Shown: positions 26,626 to 35,736 of the stretch, piece after piece
Position numbering within the stretch: position 1 is the first letter of the stretch
Layout: the number at the start of each line of letters is the position of its first letter
Assembly (NCBI RefSeq): GCF_009765785.1
Contig: NZ_LMUT01000025.1
Location: forward strand, 331,159-395,158
Direction: 5' to 3'
DNA length: 64,000 bases
Source of the DNA: Granulicella sp. L46
Lineage (GTDB): Bacteria; Acidobacteriota; Terriglobia; Terriglobales; Acidobacteriaceae
Program-made: the position numbers and the translations under genes
Notes under the pieces: model-generated
Told to the model about the DNA's origin: nothing
What the model saw: only the letters and a program-made list of their open reading frames with translations
Database searches by the model: none

Positions 26626-28044
26626 ATGAACGACCCAGAAACTTACTTTGTCATCCCGACGCACCGATTGCGTGATGTCAGCGAAACGATTCACGATTAC
26701 GACGAGCACTTTTGGCGCAACGGTCATTCCCCACAAATGATCGTGTTCGACGATTCAACTCCCAGCAATGTCGAAAAATACTTCACGCAACTTGAGCAGC
26801 TGAAGACTCGTTCAGATCTGTTCTATGTGGGTCCCCGTCAAAAAGAGGAATTTCTCGGCTATCTCAACTCGCGGCTTCGGAATAAGCGTCTGGAGCCGCT
26901 CGTTAAGAACTTGTTCCGTCCGAGTTATGGAGGCAACAGGAACTTCACGCTGATGTATTCCCTGGGTGGGTTGATGGTCAGCTCCGACGATGACATGCGG
27001 CCGTATGCATTGATGGAGGATAGCCCGGAATCGTTGGAGAGTGATGAGATCAGCCGCGGACGGCTGCATAAGGTGGGCAAGAACGGATACGCGCGAAAAT
27101 CATTCGACATCATGTCGGCCTTTTCCGATGTGTTGGGCAAGAAGGTTTCGGAGATTCCGGAGAACTACGAGCAGGGCGAATTCCTAATCGATACCGCAAT
27201 GGATCTTGAGACAAACGCGACCAAGGGACTGGTCGAAGACAACACCATGATCCTGCAGCATGGGCGCGTTGGTAAGGACGCAATCGTCAAGATAGCGCAG
27301 ACGTTCCGTTCGGGGACTAACGATATCGATGCGATCGACTTTGTGGATATGTTTCTGAACGACGACAACCAGGTCAGCCTGGACGAGCTGAATGACCTTT
27401 ACGTCCTGGTGAACTTTCGGCCAGCCGTAACGAATATGAACTGGCGGATGGACTGTGGTGTTGCGGGTTACGACAATACCTTTGGCTTGCCACCCTTCTT
27501 TCCAACAAGACTTCGCTTCGAGGACTATATCTACAGGCTCTGGATTCAGCAGGAGGGAATTGTGGCTGCCCATGTCGATGCCGCGCAGCACCACACGAAG
27601 AGCAACTACATGCGCAATCCGCCGGCGTCCGAAGTGCTAAACGAAGAGATCGCCAACTTCCTGAAACGGAAGATTAAGTCTTCGCTCACAAGCGTGGATG
27701 AGCTGGGAATCACGTTCGATTACACGGGAGAAGTGACGGCGCAGGATGCGGAGGAAGTCCTCGAGAAGATCACGAGCCTGCATCGCCGGGCCCTGCACGC
27801 TGCCGAAAAAGCAAAGAGCCCAGACCGAATTGATGCGCTTCGGCTTTTCGCGGCGAATCTGGAGAAGGCGTTCTATGGATTTGAGCCAGATTTCTTTCAG
27901 CACAATCTGTTGCGCATTGTTGATGATGCGATAGCAGTTATCCGTGCGTCCATCGAGCTCTGGCCCACATTGGTGGAGATCTGCTACTTCCAAAAGGTAC
28001 GAAATGGACTTCCGATGTTGCGGCTGGGTGAGATTGAAACATAG
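26626..28044 (+). CDS. Uncharacterised GT-A-like protein (possible glycosyltransferase)
   Basis: A 472-residue soluble protein of no family I can name. The N-terminus (YFVIPTHRLRDVSETI, residues 6-21) reads like the first strand and helix of a GT-A nucleotide-sugar fold. It is followed by MIVFDDSTP and VSSDDDMRPY near residue 115-124, an acidic cluster that could be the metal-binding DxD. The C-terminal third is helical. The frame could also start at 26587, but ATG 26626 begins just before the first strand. It opens the glycosyl/ABC operon and lies 5 bp before the GT4 gene. Sugar donor and product are unknown. Confidence 0.55.
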   Translation: MNDPETYFVIPTHRLRDVSETIHDYDEHFWRNGHSPQMIVFDDSTPSNVEKYFTQLEQLKTRSDLFYVGPRQKEEFLGYLNSRLRNKRLEPLVKNLFRPSYGGNRNFTLMYSLGGLMVSSDDDMRPYALMEDSPESLESDEISRGRLHKVGKNGYARKSFDIMSAFSDVLGKKVSEIPENYEQGEFLIDTAMDLETNATKGLVEDNTMILQHGRVGKDAIVKIAQTFRSGTNDIDAIDFVDMFLNDDNQVSLDELNDLYVLVNFRPAVTNMNWRMDCGVAGYDNTFGLPPFFPTRLRFEDYIYRLWIQQEGIVAAHVDAAQHHTKSNYMRNPPASEVLNEEIANFLKRKIKSSLTSVDELGITFDYTGEVTAQDAEEVLEKITSLHRRALHAAEKAKSPDRIDALRLFAANLEKAFYGFEPDFFQHNLLRIVDDAIAVIRASIELWPTLVEICYFQKVRNGLPMLRLGEIET

Positions 28045-28049
28045 TCACT

Positions 28050-29126
28050 ATGAGAATTGCGCAGGTAGCTCCGCTGTTTGAAAGTGTTCCTCCCGCCCTA
28101 TACGGCGGGTCGGAGCGGGTTGTTTCGTGGCTCACGGAAGAGCCGGTTCGCCAGGGCCATGAGGTGACGCTATTTGCGAGCGGTGACTCGAAGACAGCGG
28201 CGCGGCTGGTGCCGGCATGCGAGAAGTCGCTTTGGCGGGACACGGATTGCCGCGAAACATTGCCGCAGCACGTGCGAATGCTGGAGTTAGTTTTCCAGGA
28301 CGCGGCACAGTTCGACATCATTCATTTTCATTGCGACTACATTCATTTTCCTTTGGTTCGCCGCTATGGGCGCCCGTCACTCACGACGCTGCATGGCTTT
28401 GTACACACCCACGATTTACGGGACCTCCTCGAGGAATATCGGGATGTTCCGCTGGTATCTATCTCAGACAATCAGCGAGCATCGACACCGGAAGCGAACT
28501 GGCAGGGAACGATTCATCATGGGTTGCCGCGAGGCCTGCATACCTTCTCTCCGGTGGGCGGAGAGTATCTTGCATTTTTGGGACGTATCTCGCGGGAGAA
28601 GGGGCTGGAGCGTGCGATCGAGATCGCCCGTCGGACAGGGGTGCCGCTGAAGATAGCGGCGAAGATTTATGAGGAGGATCGCAGCTACTTCGAGCAGGAG
28701 ATTAAGCCTCTGCTGGAGAAGAGTGCGTCGTTCGTGGAGTTCGTCGGTGAGTTGGGGGGCGCCGCTAAGAATGAATTTTTGGGAAAGGCGAAGGCGCTGC
28801 TGTTTCCTGTGGACTGGCCGGAGCCGTTTGGACTGGTGATGATTGAAGCAATGGCTTGCGGAACCCCAGTGATTGGTTGGAGAAAGGGGTCCGTGCCTGA
28901 GGTGATAGAGCACGGGGTGAATGGCTTTGTGGTGAGCAGTGTGGAGGAGGCTGTCGAGGGTGTCGGAAATCTTTCGAGAGTGCGGCGCGATGTGTGCCGT
29001 GAGATCTTCGAGGCCAGGTTTCCTGTGGAGAGGATGACGGCGGATTATCTGAAGATGTACGAAAAGGCAATTCACGCGATGTCCGAGGGGACGACGCCAG
29101 AGCGCCCGATGGAGGTGATGCGGTGA
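28050..29126 (+). CDS. GT4 family glycosyltransferase
   Basis: A 358-residue GT-B glycosyltransferase. The N-terminus MRIAQVAPLFESVPPALYGGSERV shows the classic GT4 acceptor-side loop. The C-terminal donor domain begins at FLGRISREKGLERAIEIARR. The nucleotide-sugar binding motif EPFGLVMIEAMACGTPVIGW (about residues 252-271) contains the E-x7-E pair. It is expected to be a retaining transferase acting in the cytoplasm or at the membrane face. It lies 5 bp after the GT-A-like gene and overlaps the following glucosidase gene by GTGA, so these three are translationally coupled or nearly so. Confidence 0.88.
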   Translation: MRIAQVAPLFESVPPALYGGSERVVSWLTEEPVRQGHEVTLFASGDSKTAARLVPACEKSLWRDTDCRETLPQHVRMLELVFQDAAQFDIIHFHCDYIHFPLVRRYGRPSLTTLHGFVHTHDLRDLLEEYRDVPLVSISDNQRASTPEANWQGTIHHGLPRGLHTFSPVGGEYLAFLGRISREKGLERAIEIARRTGVPLKIAAKIYEEDRSYFEQEIKPLLEKSASFVEFVGELGGAAKNEFLGKAKALLFPVDWPEPFGLVMIEAMACGTPVIGWRKGSVPEVIEHGVNGFVVSSVEEAVEGVGNLSRVRRDVCREIFEARFPVERMTADYLKMYEKAIHAMSEGTTPERPMEVMR

Positions 29127-31324
29127 CGAGCGCCTCTATCGGCGGGGGCGGGCAAATGGGTGTTGAGAACCATTTCACCGAAGCTCAACATATCCTGGTG
29201 CACGCGGATCGGTCCGCTGAAAAAATTCGCTCCCTGAAGTACGGAGATACGTTTGCAGTCTTCAATCACTTCGGCGACATGCGCCCGATTCCTTCGGGCG
29301 AAGAAGGTCTTTATCTGGATGGGACACGATTTTTATCGATGTTCACGCTATACCTGGATGGGTTCCGGCCATTGCTGCTCGGCTCGACGGTTCGAGACGA
29401 CAACGATCAACTGATTGTGACGCTTACGAATCCGGATTTATTTGTCGATGGCGAGTTATGTTTGCCGGCGAATTCTCTGCATATCTCCAAGCGAGCATTC
29501 TTGTTGGACGCGGTTTGTTATGTGGAGATTGGTATCGAGAACTACTCGATGCAAGTGGTGGATTCCGCGCTGACGCTTCGGGTCGCGGCGGATTTCAAGG
29601 ATATCTACGAAGTACGCGGTATGGCGAGAGAGAAGCACGGAGAGATTCGCGAACCGCTGGTGGGAGACGACACGATCATGCTGGGCTATGGGGGCTTGGA
29701 TGATGAGGAGCGCGTCACTTCGATTGAGTTTACGCCGCGGCCGGACAGGATCGAGCCCGACGAAGCGAAGTATGTTCTTTCGCTGCAGCCGAAAGAGAGC
29801 GCGAAGTTGCTGGTAACGGTGTCGTGCAGGCGGTCGCGGCGGAACGGAAGCGTGCCTCTGCCTCTCGATGAAGCGCGAGCTGCGGTGCTGGCGGGGATTG
29901 GGCAGGACAAAGCGAGGGCTTGTTCGTTGCAATCTTCTAATGGCCAGTTCAATGCCTGGATCAATCGGTCCGTGTCCGATCTACACATGCTGATTACAAA
30001 CCTGCCGACGGGACCTTATCCGTACGCCGGAATTCCGTGGTTCAACACTCCGTTTGGCAGAGACGGAATGATCACGGCCTGGGAGTGCCTTTGGGTGAGG
30101 CCGGATCTGGCCAAAGGTGTGCTGGCGTATCTGGCGTCGACCCAAGCGACAGAATTTATTCCAGAGCAGGATGCAGAACCTGGGAAGATCCTGCACGAGA
30201 CGCGCAGTGGAGAGATGGCCGCACTAAGAGAGATGCCGTTCGGGCTCTATTACGGCAGTGTGGACGCTACGCCTCTGTTTGTTGCGCTGGCAGGCGCGTA
30301 CTACGAGCGAACGGCTGATGCAGTGTTCATTGAAAGCATCTGGCCCAATATTCAAGCAGCGTTGGAGTGGATAACGACGTCCGGCGATCGCGATGGGGAT
30401 GGATTCGTGGAGTATGAGCGTCGGTCCGAGGATGGGCTTCTGCACCAAGGTTGGAAGGATGCAGATGATGCTGTGTTTCATGCAGACGGCACAGCTGTGC
30501 AAGGTGCGATCGCCATGTGTGAAGTGCAGGGATATGTGTATGCCGCTTACAACGCGGCCAGTAAGCTTGCGGCGGTCCTGGGACATGACGCGGAGGTTGC
30601 ACGATTTGCGGAGAAGGCCAGGACGCTTCGAATACAGTTCAACGAGATGTTCTGGTGTGCGGAGTTGTCCACTTATGCGATGGCGCTGGACGGTGACAAG
30701 CGGGCCTGCCGCATCGTGACCTCTAACGGCGGACAGTGTCTGTTTACGGGTATTGCGACAGCTGAAAGGGCCGCGTGTGTAGCAAATGCGGTGCTTTCGG
30801 ATGAAGCTTACTCCGGGTGGGGTGTACGTACGGTGGCGAACTCTGCGTCGCGATTCAATCCGATGTCCTATCACAATGGCAGCATCTGGCCGCACGATAA
30901 TGCGCTCATTGCCTACGGTATGGCGCGCTACGGGTTGACAAAACAGGCTAACCGCATTTTCACGGGACTGTTTGAAGCGGCGATGTACTTCGATCTGCAT
31001 CGGATGCCGGAATTGTTTTGTGGATTTTCGCGAGAGGCAGGGGAAGGGCCCGTGCTCTATCCGGTGGCGTGCGCACCGCAAGCGTGGTCCGCTGCGTCGG
31101 TATTTCTGCTGTGCCAGGCGTGTCTTGGGGTACAAGTAAACGCGGAGAAGAAGCAGGTCCGGTTCGTGAGGCCCTCGCTGCCGGAGTTTTTGGGAGAGTT
31201 CCATATCGTCAACCTGCAGGTGGGCGATGGGTCCATTGACATCGATGTAATCCGGCAGGGGGATGATGTTGGGATTACTGTGAGAAATGCCACGAATAAC
31301 TTAGCGGTAGTACTTGTGAGATGA
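29123..31324 (+). CDS. Amylo-alpha-1,6-glucosidase / glycogen-debranching-like protein
   Basis: A 733-residue protein with an N-terminal beta-rich 'glycogen debranching enzyme N-terminal' domain (about residues 30-250) and a C-terminal (alpha/alpha)6-barrel of the GDE/GH133-like type (about 290-715). Barrel landmarks are WFNTPFGRDGMITAWECLW, HQGWKDADDAVFHADG and YHNGSIWPHDNALIAYG, with acidic residues at catalytic-type positions. GTG 29123 overlaps the GT4 stop and follows GGAGGTGATG. No glycogen synthesis genes are nearby. It may trim a product of the neighbouring transferases, but that is inference. No signal peptide is visible. Confidence 0.8.
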   Translation: MTSASIGGGGQMGVENHFTEAQHILVHADRSAEKIRSLKYGDTFAVFNHFGDMRPIPSGEEGLYLDGTRFLSMFTLYLDGFRPLLLGSTVRDDNDQLIVTLTNPDLFVDGELCLPANSLHISKRAFLLDAVCYVEIGIENYSMQVVDSALTLRVAADFKDIYEVRGMAREKHGEIREPLVGDDTIMLGYGGLDDEERVTSIEFTPRPDRIEPDEAKYVLSLQPKESAKLLVTVSCRRSRRNGSVPLPLDEARAAVLAGIGQDKARACSLQSSNGQFNAWINRSVSDLHMLITNLPTGPYPYAGIPWFNTPFGRDGMITAWECLWVRPDLAKGVLAYLASTQATEFIPEQDAEPGKILHETRSGEMAALREMPFGLYYGSVDATPLFVALAGAYYERTADAVFIESIWPNIQAALEWITTSGDRDGDGFVEYERRSEDGLLHQGWKDADDAVFHADGTAVQGAIAMCEVQGYVYAAYNAASKLAAVLGHDAEVARFAEKARTLRIQFNEMFWCAELSTYAMALDGDKRACRIVTSNGGQCLFTGIATAERAACVANAVLSDEAYSGWGVRTVANSASRFNPMSYHNGSIWPHDNALIAYGMARYGLTKQANRIFTGLFEAAMYFDLHRMPELFCGFSREAGEGPVLYPVACAPQAWSAASVFLLCQACLGVQVNAEKKQVRFVRPSLPEFLGEFHIVNLQVGDGSIDIDVIRQGDDVGITVRNATNNLAVVLVR

Positions 31325-31366
31325 AACTGTATGTGAATCATGTTGCTTTTCGGAGGTAGAGGAAAG

Positions 31367-32704
31367 ATGCAGACTCCGATCATTCGAGCGGAAAAAGTCG
31401 AGAAGTACTATGCCCAGCCCAGCGAAAACAAGATCCAGGTGATTGCACCTACCGATCTGGAGATTGCGGAGGGCCAGATCGTAGCGCTACTGGGGCCGTC
31501 CGGATCGGGGAAGTCGACGCTCCTGCGCATGTTGACGGGGCTTTCGGTGCCGTCGGCTGGACAAGTGTATTGGCACGAAAAGCCTGTGGCGACAACAGAT
31601 GTGAATGTATCGATTGTCTTCCAGAGTTTTGCTTTGTTCCCCTGGCTGAGTGTGTTGGAGAATGTCGAGGCACCGCTTAAGGCACGCGGAATGCAAGAAG
31701 ATGAGCGCAGGCGACGGAGCCTGGCGATTCTCGACACGGTGGGATTGGATGGGTTTCAAGCGGCGTATCCGAAGGAACTTTCCGGCGGCATGAGGCAGCG
31801 CGTGGGTTTTGCGCGCGCTTTGGTGGTCGAGCCGGAGGTATTGTTCATGGACGAGCCGTTCTCGGCGCTGGACGTTCTCACTGCGGAGAATTTGCGGGGT
31901 GAGTTATTGGAGCTTTGGCAGAAGAAGACGATTCCGACGAAGGCAATCTTCTTGGTGACGCACAACATTGAAGAGGCGGTGCTACTAGCCGATCGGATCA
32001 TTGTGTTAGGGCGGAATCCGGGTCGGATTCGCACGGACTTCTGTGTAAATCTGGCGCATCCCCGCAACCGGAAGGAAGCGGCCTTTTCCCAACTGGTTGA
32101 CTACATCTATAAGGTATTGACCGAGCCAGAGGCGCAGCCGCCGGACCTGCCGCAGGCTCTTCATGGTGAGGCTCGGCATGCGCGGAAGTACCAGATGTTA
32201 CCCCACGCGCGGCCTGGCGGGGTGGCTGGGCTTTTGGAACTTTTGCGGGATCATGGAGGCAGGTATGACATGTATCGTCTCGCAGATGATTTACTGTTCG
32301 AGATCGATCACCTTCTGCCCATTGTGGATGCGGCGCAGTTGCTGGGTTTCCTGAATGTGAGCGAAGGAACGGCCGTAATTACAGACTCGGGGATTGATTA
32401 CGCGAACTCTGAAATTTCACGTCGGAGCGATTTGTTCCGCGAGGCGGCAACCAACCATGTGCTTCTGCTGGATCAGATCAGCCGCGCCATAGAAGCGAAG
32501 AGCGACCATACCGTTTCGGAAGATCTGTTTCACGACATGCTGGATGAACAGTTTACCGAGGATGAGACTGTTATGCAGCTCGAGACGGCCGTAAGCTGGG
32601 GCCGGTATGCTCAGCTGTTTGATTTCGATGCTTCGCGTCGGTGCTTTATCCGATTGGAGAAGCGGCGGTCGCAGGCGCCATCGAGCACGGAGAGTGTCGC
32701 TTGA
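31367..32704 (+). CDS. NitT/TauT-type ABC transporter ATP-binding protein with AAA-associated C-terminus
   Basis: A 445-residue ATPase. Walker A is GPSGSGKST, the Q-loop VFQSFALFPW, the signature LSGGMRQRVGFARAL, Walker B VLFMDEP, and the switch histidine lies in VTHN, all in order within the first about 240 residues. The remaining 200 residues form an acidic C-terminal extension corresponding to the 'ABC transporter C-terminal, AAA-associated' domain of orphan anion-type importers. ATG 31367 has GGAGG nearby. It ends in a TTGA overlap with the permease gene. It energises import by the double permease. Confidence 0.88.
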   Translation: MQTPIIRAEKVEKYYAQPSENKIQVIAPTDLEIAEGQIVALLGPSGSGKSTLLRMLTGLSVPSAGQVYWHEKPVATTDVNVSIVFQSFALFPWLSVLENVEAPLKARGMQEDERRRRSLAILDTVGLDGFQAAYPKELSGGMRQRVGFARALVVEPEVLFMDEPFSALDVLTAENLRGELLELWQKKTIPTKAIFLVTHNIEEAVLLADRIIVLGRNPGRIRTDFCVNLAHPRNRKEAAFSQLVDYIYKVLTEPEAQPPDLPQALHGEARHARKYQMLPHARPGGVAGLLELLRDHGGRYDMYRLADDLLFEIDHLLPIVDAAQLLGFLNVSEGTAVITDSGIDYANSEISRRSDLFREAATNHVLLLDQISRAIEAKSDHTVSEDLFHDMLDEQFTEDETVMQLETAVSWGRYAQLFDFDASRRCFIRLEKRRSQAPSSTESVA

Positions 32705-34473
32705 TAGGGCTTCCGGGCAGCCTGAGTTCCATTCGGGGACGCGAGACGCTGGCACGTGCGCAGGCACTGAAACGCACCTGGCCAGTGGTGATGGACCTCT
32801 GCATAGCGGCGATCGGGCTTGCGTGTTTTTATGGCGTGGTGCGGATTGCACATTACTGGATGGGGCATGCCGAGCCCGCGATTGTGATCTCTTTGAGTCC
32901 GCGTGCGCTTCCCGTTTATGCGTTTTACTCTGTGGTGCGCATTGGGTTGGCGTATGGAATCAGCCTGGTATTTGCTGTTGGCTACGGGTATGTTGCGGCA
33001 CACAGCCGGCGGCTTGAACCCTTGATGGTGGCGGGCCTGGACATCTGTCAATCCATCCCGGTACTGAGCTTCTTGCCAGGTGTGATGCTCGCCATGGTTG
33101 CATTGTTTCCGACCCGGCAGATTGGGGTAGAGATGGGTGCCATTCTCCTAATTTTTACGGGGGAGGTGTGGAATATGGCATTCAGCTTCTACTCGTCGAT
33201 CAAAAGTATTCCGAGAGAGCTGAACGAAGCAGCAACCATCTATCGATTTTCACGGTGGCAACGGCTATGGCAACTCGAGTTGCCCTACGGAGCAATCGGT
33301 CTGGTGTGGAACTCCATGGTGTCAGTCGCCGGAGGATGGTTTTTCCTGATGGCCTGCGAGATGTTCGTGCTTGGTTCGCGAGACTTTCGGCTACCGGGGT
33401 TGGGCTCCTATCTGCAGACTGCCGCAAGCGACGATGACACACGTGCGATTTTATGGGGTCTCGCGGTGATGATTGGGATCATCGTTGCAATTGATCAGTT
33501 GGTCTGGCGGCCTGCGATCACATGGAGTAACAAATTCAAGTTTGAACAAGTGGAGGGAGCGTCGCGTAGTCGCTCGCCGCTGCTGCATCTTTTGACGCAT
33601 TCGGGGGCGCTGCATTCGTTGCGAAGGCATACGCTGGCACCGATGTCCGAGAAGATCTACTGCTCGTTGGCGGAGCGACGCGCGCGGCGGATGGTTCGGG
33701 CGGACGGGGTTGCCGTACCGGCGAGCGGGGGCTGGATGCGATGGGTGATCGCGGCGATCCTTATCGCTGGAGTTGTCTATCTTGCAAGCCAGGCCTTAGC
33801 GCTGTTGCGCGAAGTAACGACACCACAGTTCTGGGCGGTGATGCGCGGGGCCGGCGCTACGTTTCTGCGAGTCAACGTGTCTTTAGCAATCGCAGCTTGC
33901 TGGACGATTCCTGTTGGCGTCGCCATTGGGTTCAATCCACGCCTGGCACGCATTGCTCAACCGCTGGCGCAGATTGCGGCTTCCGTTCCAGCAACTGCAT
34001 TGTTTCCGATTATTCTTCTGGCACTCATTCGCGTGGGCGGGGGAATGGGCATTGCGTCGATCCTGCTGATGCTGATCGGAACCCAATGGTACATATTGTT
34101 CAATGTGATTGCCGGCGCGATGGCGATTCCATCCGATCTTCGAGAGGTAGCGCAGCTATTCCACTTCACGACGATACAACGGTGGCGCACCGTCATCCTT
34201 CCGGGGATATTTCCATTCTTGATAACGGGAATGGTAACGGCATCGGGTGGAGCCTGGAACGCGAGTATTATCGCCGAATACTTTCATCTGAAAAACCAAA
34301 CGATGCAGACGGTGGGATTGGGAGAGCAGATCAGTTCGGCGACCGATCATGGCCAGTTTCAATTACTGTTGCTATCGACCGTTGTCATGGCGTTGATGGT
34401 GGTAACGATCAATCGGATGGTGTGGAGGCCCTTATTCCGGCTATCCGAGACGCGATTCAAACTGGAAGGCTGA
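32701..34473 (+). CDS. Fused double ABC permease (duplicated anion-type permease)
   Basis: A 590-residue inner-membrane protein with two BPD_transp_1 domains in one chain (about residues 60-285 and 340-585). Each carries an EAA-like cytoplasmic loop (ELNEAATIYRFSRWQRLW; DLREVAQLFHFTTIQRW). The two halves therefore supply a complete permease pair, as in the duplicated-permease group near NitT/TauT/SsuC transporters. A TTG at 32701 in a TTGA junction with the ATPase stop is the most economical start. An in-frame ATG at 32641 would overlap 64 bp. No periplasmic binding protein is encoded in the window, so the substrate is unknown. Confidence 0.85.
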   Translation: MIGLPGSLSSIRGRETLARAQALKRTWPVVMDLCIAAIGLACFYGVVRIAHYWMGHAEPAIVISLSPRALPVYAFYSVVRIGLAYGISLVFAVGYGYVAAHSRRLEPLMVAGLDICQSIPVLSFLPGVMLAMVALFPTRQIGVEMGAILLIFTGEVWNMAFSFYSSIKSIPRELNEAATIYRFSRWQRLWQLELPYGAIGLVWNSMVSVAGGWFFLMACEMFVLGSRDFRLPGLGSYLQTAASDDDTRAILWGLAVMIGIIVAIDQLVWRPAITWSNKFKFEQVEGASRSRSPLLHLLTHSGALHSLRRHTLAPMSEKIYCSLAERRARRMVRADGVAVPASGGWMRWVIAAILIAGVVYLASQALALLREVTTPQFWAVMRGAGATFLRVNVSLAIAACWTIPVGVAIGFNPRLARIAQPLAQIAASVPATALFPIILLALIRVGGGMGIASILLMLIGTQWYILFNVIAGAMAIPSDLREVAQLFHFTTIQRWRTVILPGIFPFLITGMVTASGGAWNASIIAEYFHLKNQTMQTVGLGEQISSATDHGQFQLLLLSTVVMALMVVTINRMVWRPLFRLSETRFKLEG

Positions 34474-34573
34474 ATCAATGAATACTCGTCGGAGGCTATT
34501 GGCGCGCTTGCAGCCTACTGTCCCTTCGCTTGTTACTTGCGAGAGCTCGATTCTTTGTATGTTGTTGATTTGA
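34474..34573. other. Short intergenic stretch before tRNA-Val
   Basis: About 100 bp between the permease stop and the encoded CCA end of the convergent tRNA-Val. No gene, terminator or obvious attachment-site direct repeat was recognised. Confidence 0.4.
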
Positions 34574-34648
34574 TGGTGGGCACAGCAGGATTCGAACCTA
34601 CGACTTCCACCGTGTGAAGGTGGCACTCTACCGCTGAGTTATGCGCCC
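34574..34648 (-). tRNA. tRNA-Val (anticodon CAC)
   Basis: The cloverleaf was read by eye on the minus strand. The 7-bp acceptor stem GGGCGCA pairs with TGTGCCC, with one G-T pair. The anticodon arm CCACC-TTCACAC-GGTGG gives anticodon CAC (reads GUG, Val), and the T arm carries GGTTCGAATCC. The discriminator A is followed by genomically encoded CCA, making 75 nt in total. It sits between the ABC permease and the sigma factor gene. Confidence 0.93.
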
Positions 34649-34842
34649 ATGGGCTGGGAGGCGAGAATCGATGCGGATGCGCATAGTGGATACGCTTCTT
34701 CCAGGCCTTTGCAGCTTAGGTAGGATAACACTGAGGGGCAGGTGCGCCAACCGACGGGGCATCGCTTGGGCGCTGGTTGGACACCGTCTGGGCGAGGGTT
34801 TGCGTCCAACAACAAGATTCTGAAAGGTACAATTACGGCCTG

Positions 34843-35658
34843 ATGCCGACTTCGCACAGATTGCAGCCGGGGGATCCGCCCATTTCGCCAAAATCTGGCG
34901 AATATGAGGATTTAACGCAACCTGAGAGCCAAGATGGGGTTTCGGAAGATATGGGCACACTTGCGCTCCATCCCGGCCTCGTGGAAACTGCGGAGCCGCG
35001 GCTGGAAAGTGCCCCTTTGGTGGCCATCGATCTGACCCCGGAGCAGGTAGAGGCGAGGCGGGTTGCCGTAGCGCGGGGAGATTTTTCCCAGCTTACCGAT
35101 GCCGAAGTGATGCTCGAGCTGAAGGCTGGCAACATGGATGCGTTTGACGTGTTGCTGGGCAAGTATCGGAAGCCGATTGTGCACTTTATGTTTCGCATGG
35201 TGCACAACCAGGCCGTTGCGGAGGAGTTGGCGCAGGAGGTGTTTCTGCGGGTCTACCGTTCGCGGGAGACGTATCGAGCGGAGGCTCGGTTTAGCACGTG
35301 GCTTTACCGGATTGCGACGAACCTGGGAGTGAATCATGCGCGCGATACACGGCATGAGCGGACGGCTTCGACGATTTATCTAGACGCCGTCGACGCGGAG
35401 ACGGGAACTACTCCAGATGTGGCGGACGACACGCCTTCCGCGGAGGCCGATTTGCTGCAGAAGGAGCGCATGAACGCCATCCGGCAGCATGTGATGGCCT
35501 TGCCCGAGCGGCAGAAGATCGCCGTGTTGATGCACAAGTATGAAGGGATGGATTACAAGCAGATCGGCGAAGTACTGAAGTTGTCCGAATCTGCTACGAA
35601 GTCGTTGTTGTTCCGAGCGTATCAGACGCTGCGGGAGAAGTTGAAAGAGTTTGTATAG
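34843..35658 (+). CDS. ECF-type RNA polymerase sigma factor
   Basis: A 271-residue sigma-70 family protein. Region 2 contains FDVLLGKYRKPIVHFMFRMV and AEELAQEVFLRVYRSRETYRAEARFSTWLYRIA (about residues 100-165). Region 4 ends with LPERQKIAVLMHKYEGMDYKQIGEVLKLSESATKSLLFRAYQTLREKL (about 222-268). An about 80-residue Pro/Glu-rich N-terminal extension is unusual for the group. The open frame extends to 34777, but those residues are not family-like, so ATG 34843 is used. No strong ribosome binding site is present. The next gene encodes a zinc-finger anti-sigma factor, 78 bp downstream, forming the usual regulatory pair. Confidence 0.88.
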   Translation: MPTSHRLQPGDPPISPKSGEYEDLTQPESQDGVSEDMGTLALHPGLVETAEPRLESAPLVAIDLTPEQVEARRVAVARGDFSQLTDAEVMLELKAGNMDAFDVLLGKYRKPIVHFMFRMVHNQAVAEELAQEVFLRVYRSRETYRAEARFSTWLYRIATNLGVNHARDTRHERTASTIYLDAVDAETGTTPDVADDTPSAEADLLQKERMNAIRQHVMALPERQKIAVLMHKYEGMDYKQIGEVLKLSESATKSLLFRAYQTLREKLKEFV

Positions 35659-35736
35659 GAGCACTGTGAGTTGGCACCGTAAGCGTTGACGTTATAAGCG
35701 AAGGTGCGATCCCGGAGTCGAACCAGAGGGGATGAT

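Noticed and set aside
34574-34648. attachment-site repeat at the tRNA-Val
   Set aside because: I looked for a second copy of the tRNA 3' end (GGTTCGAATCC region) elsewhere in the window and did not find one, and there is no integrase.
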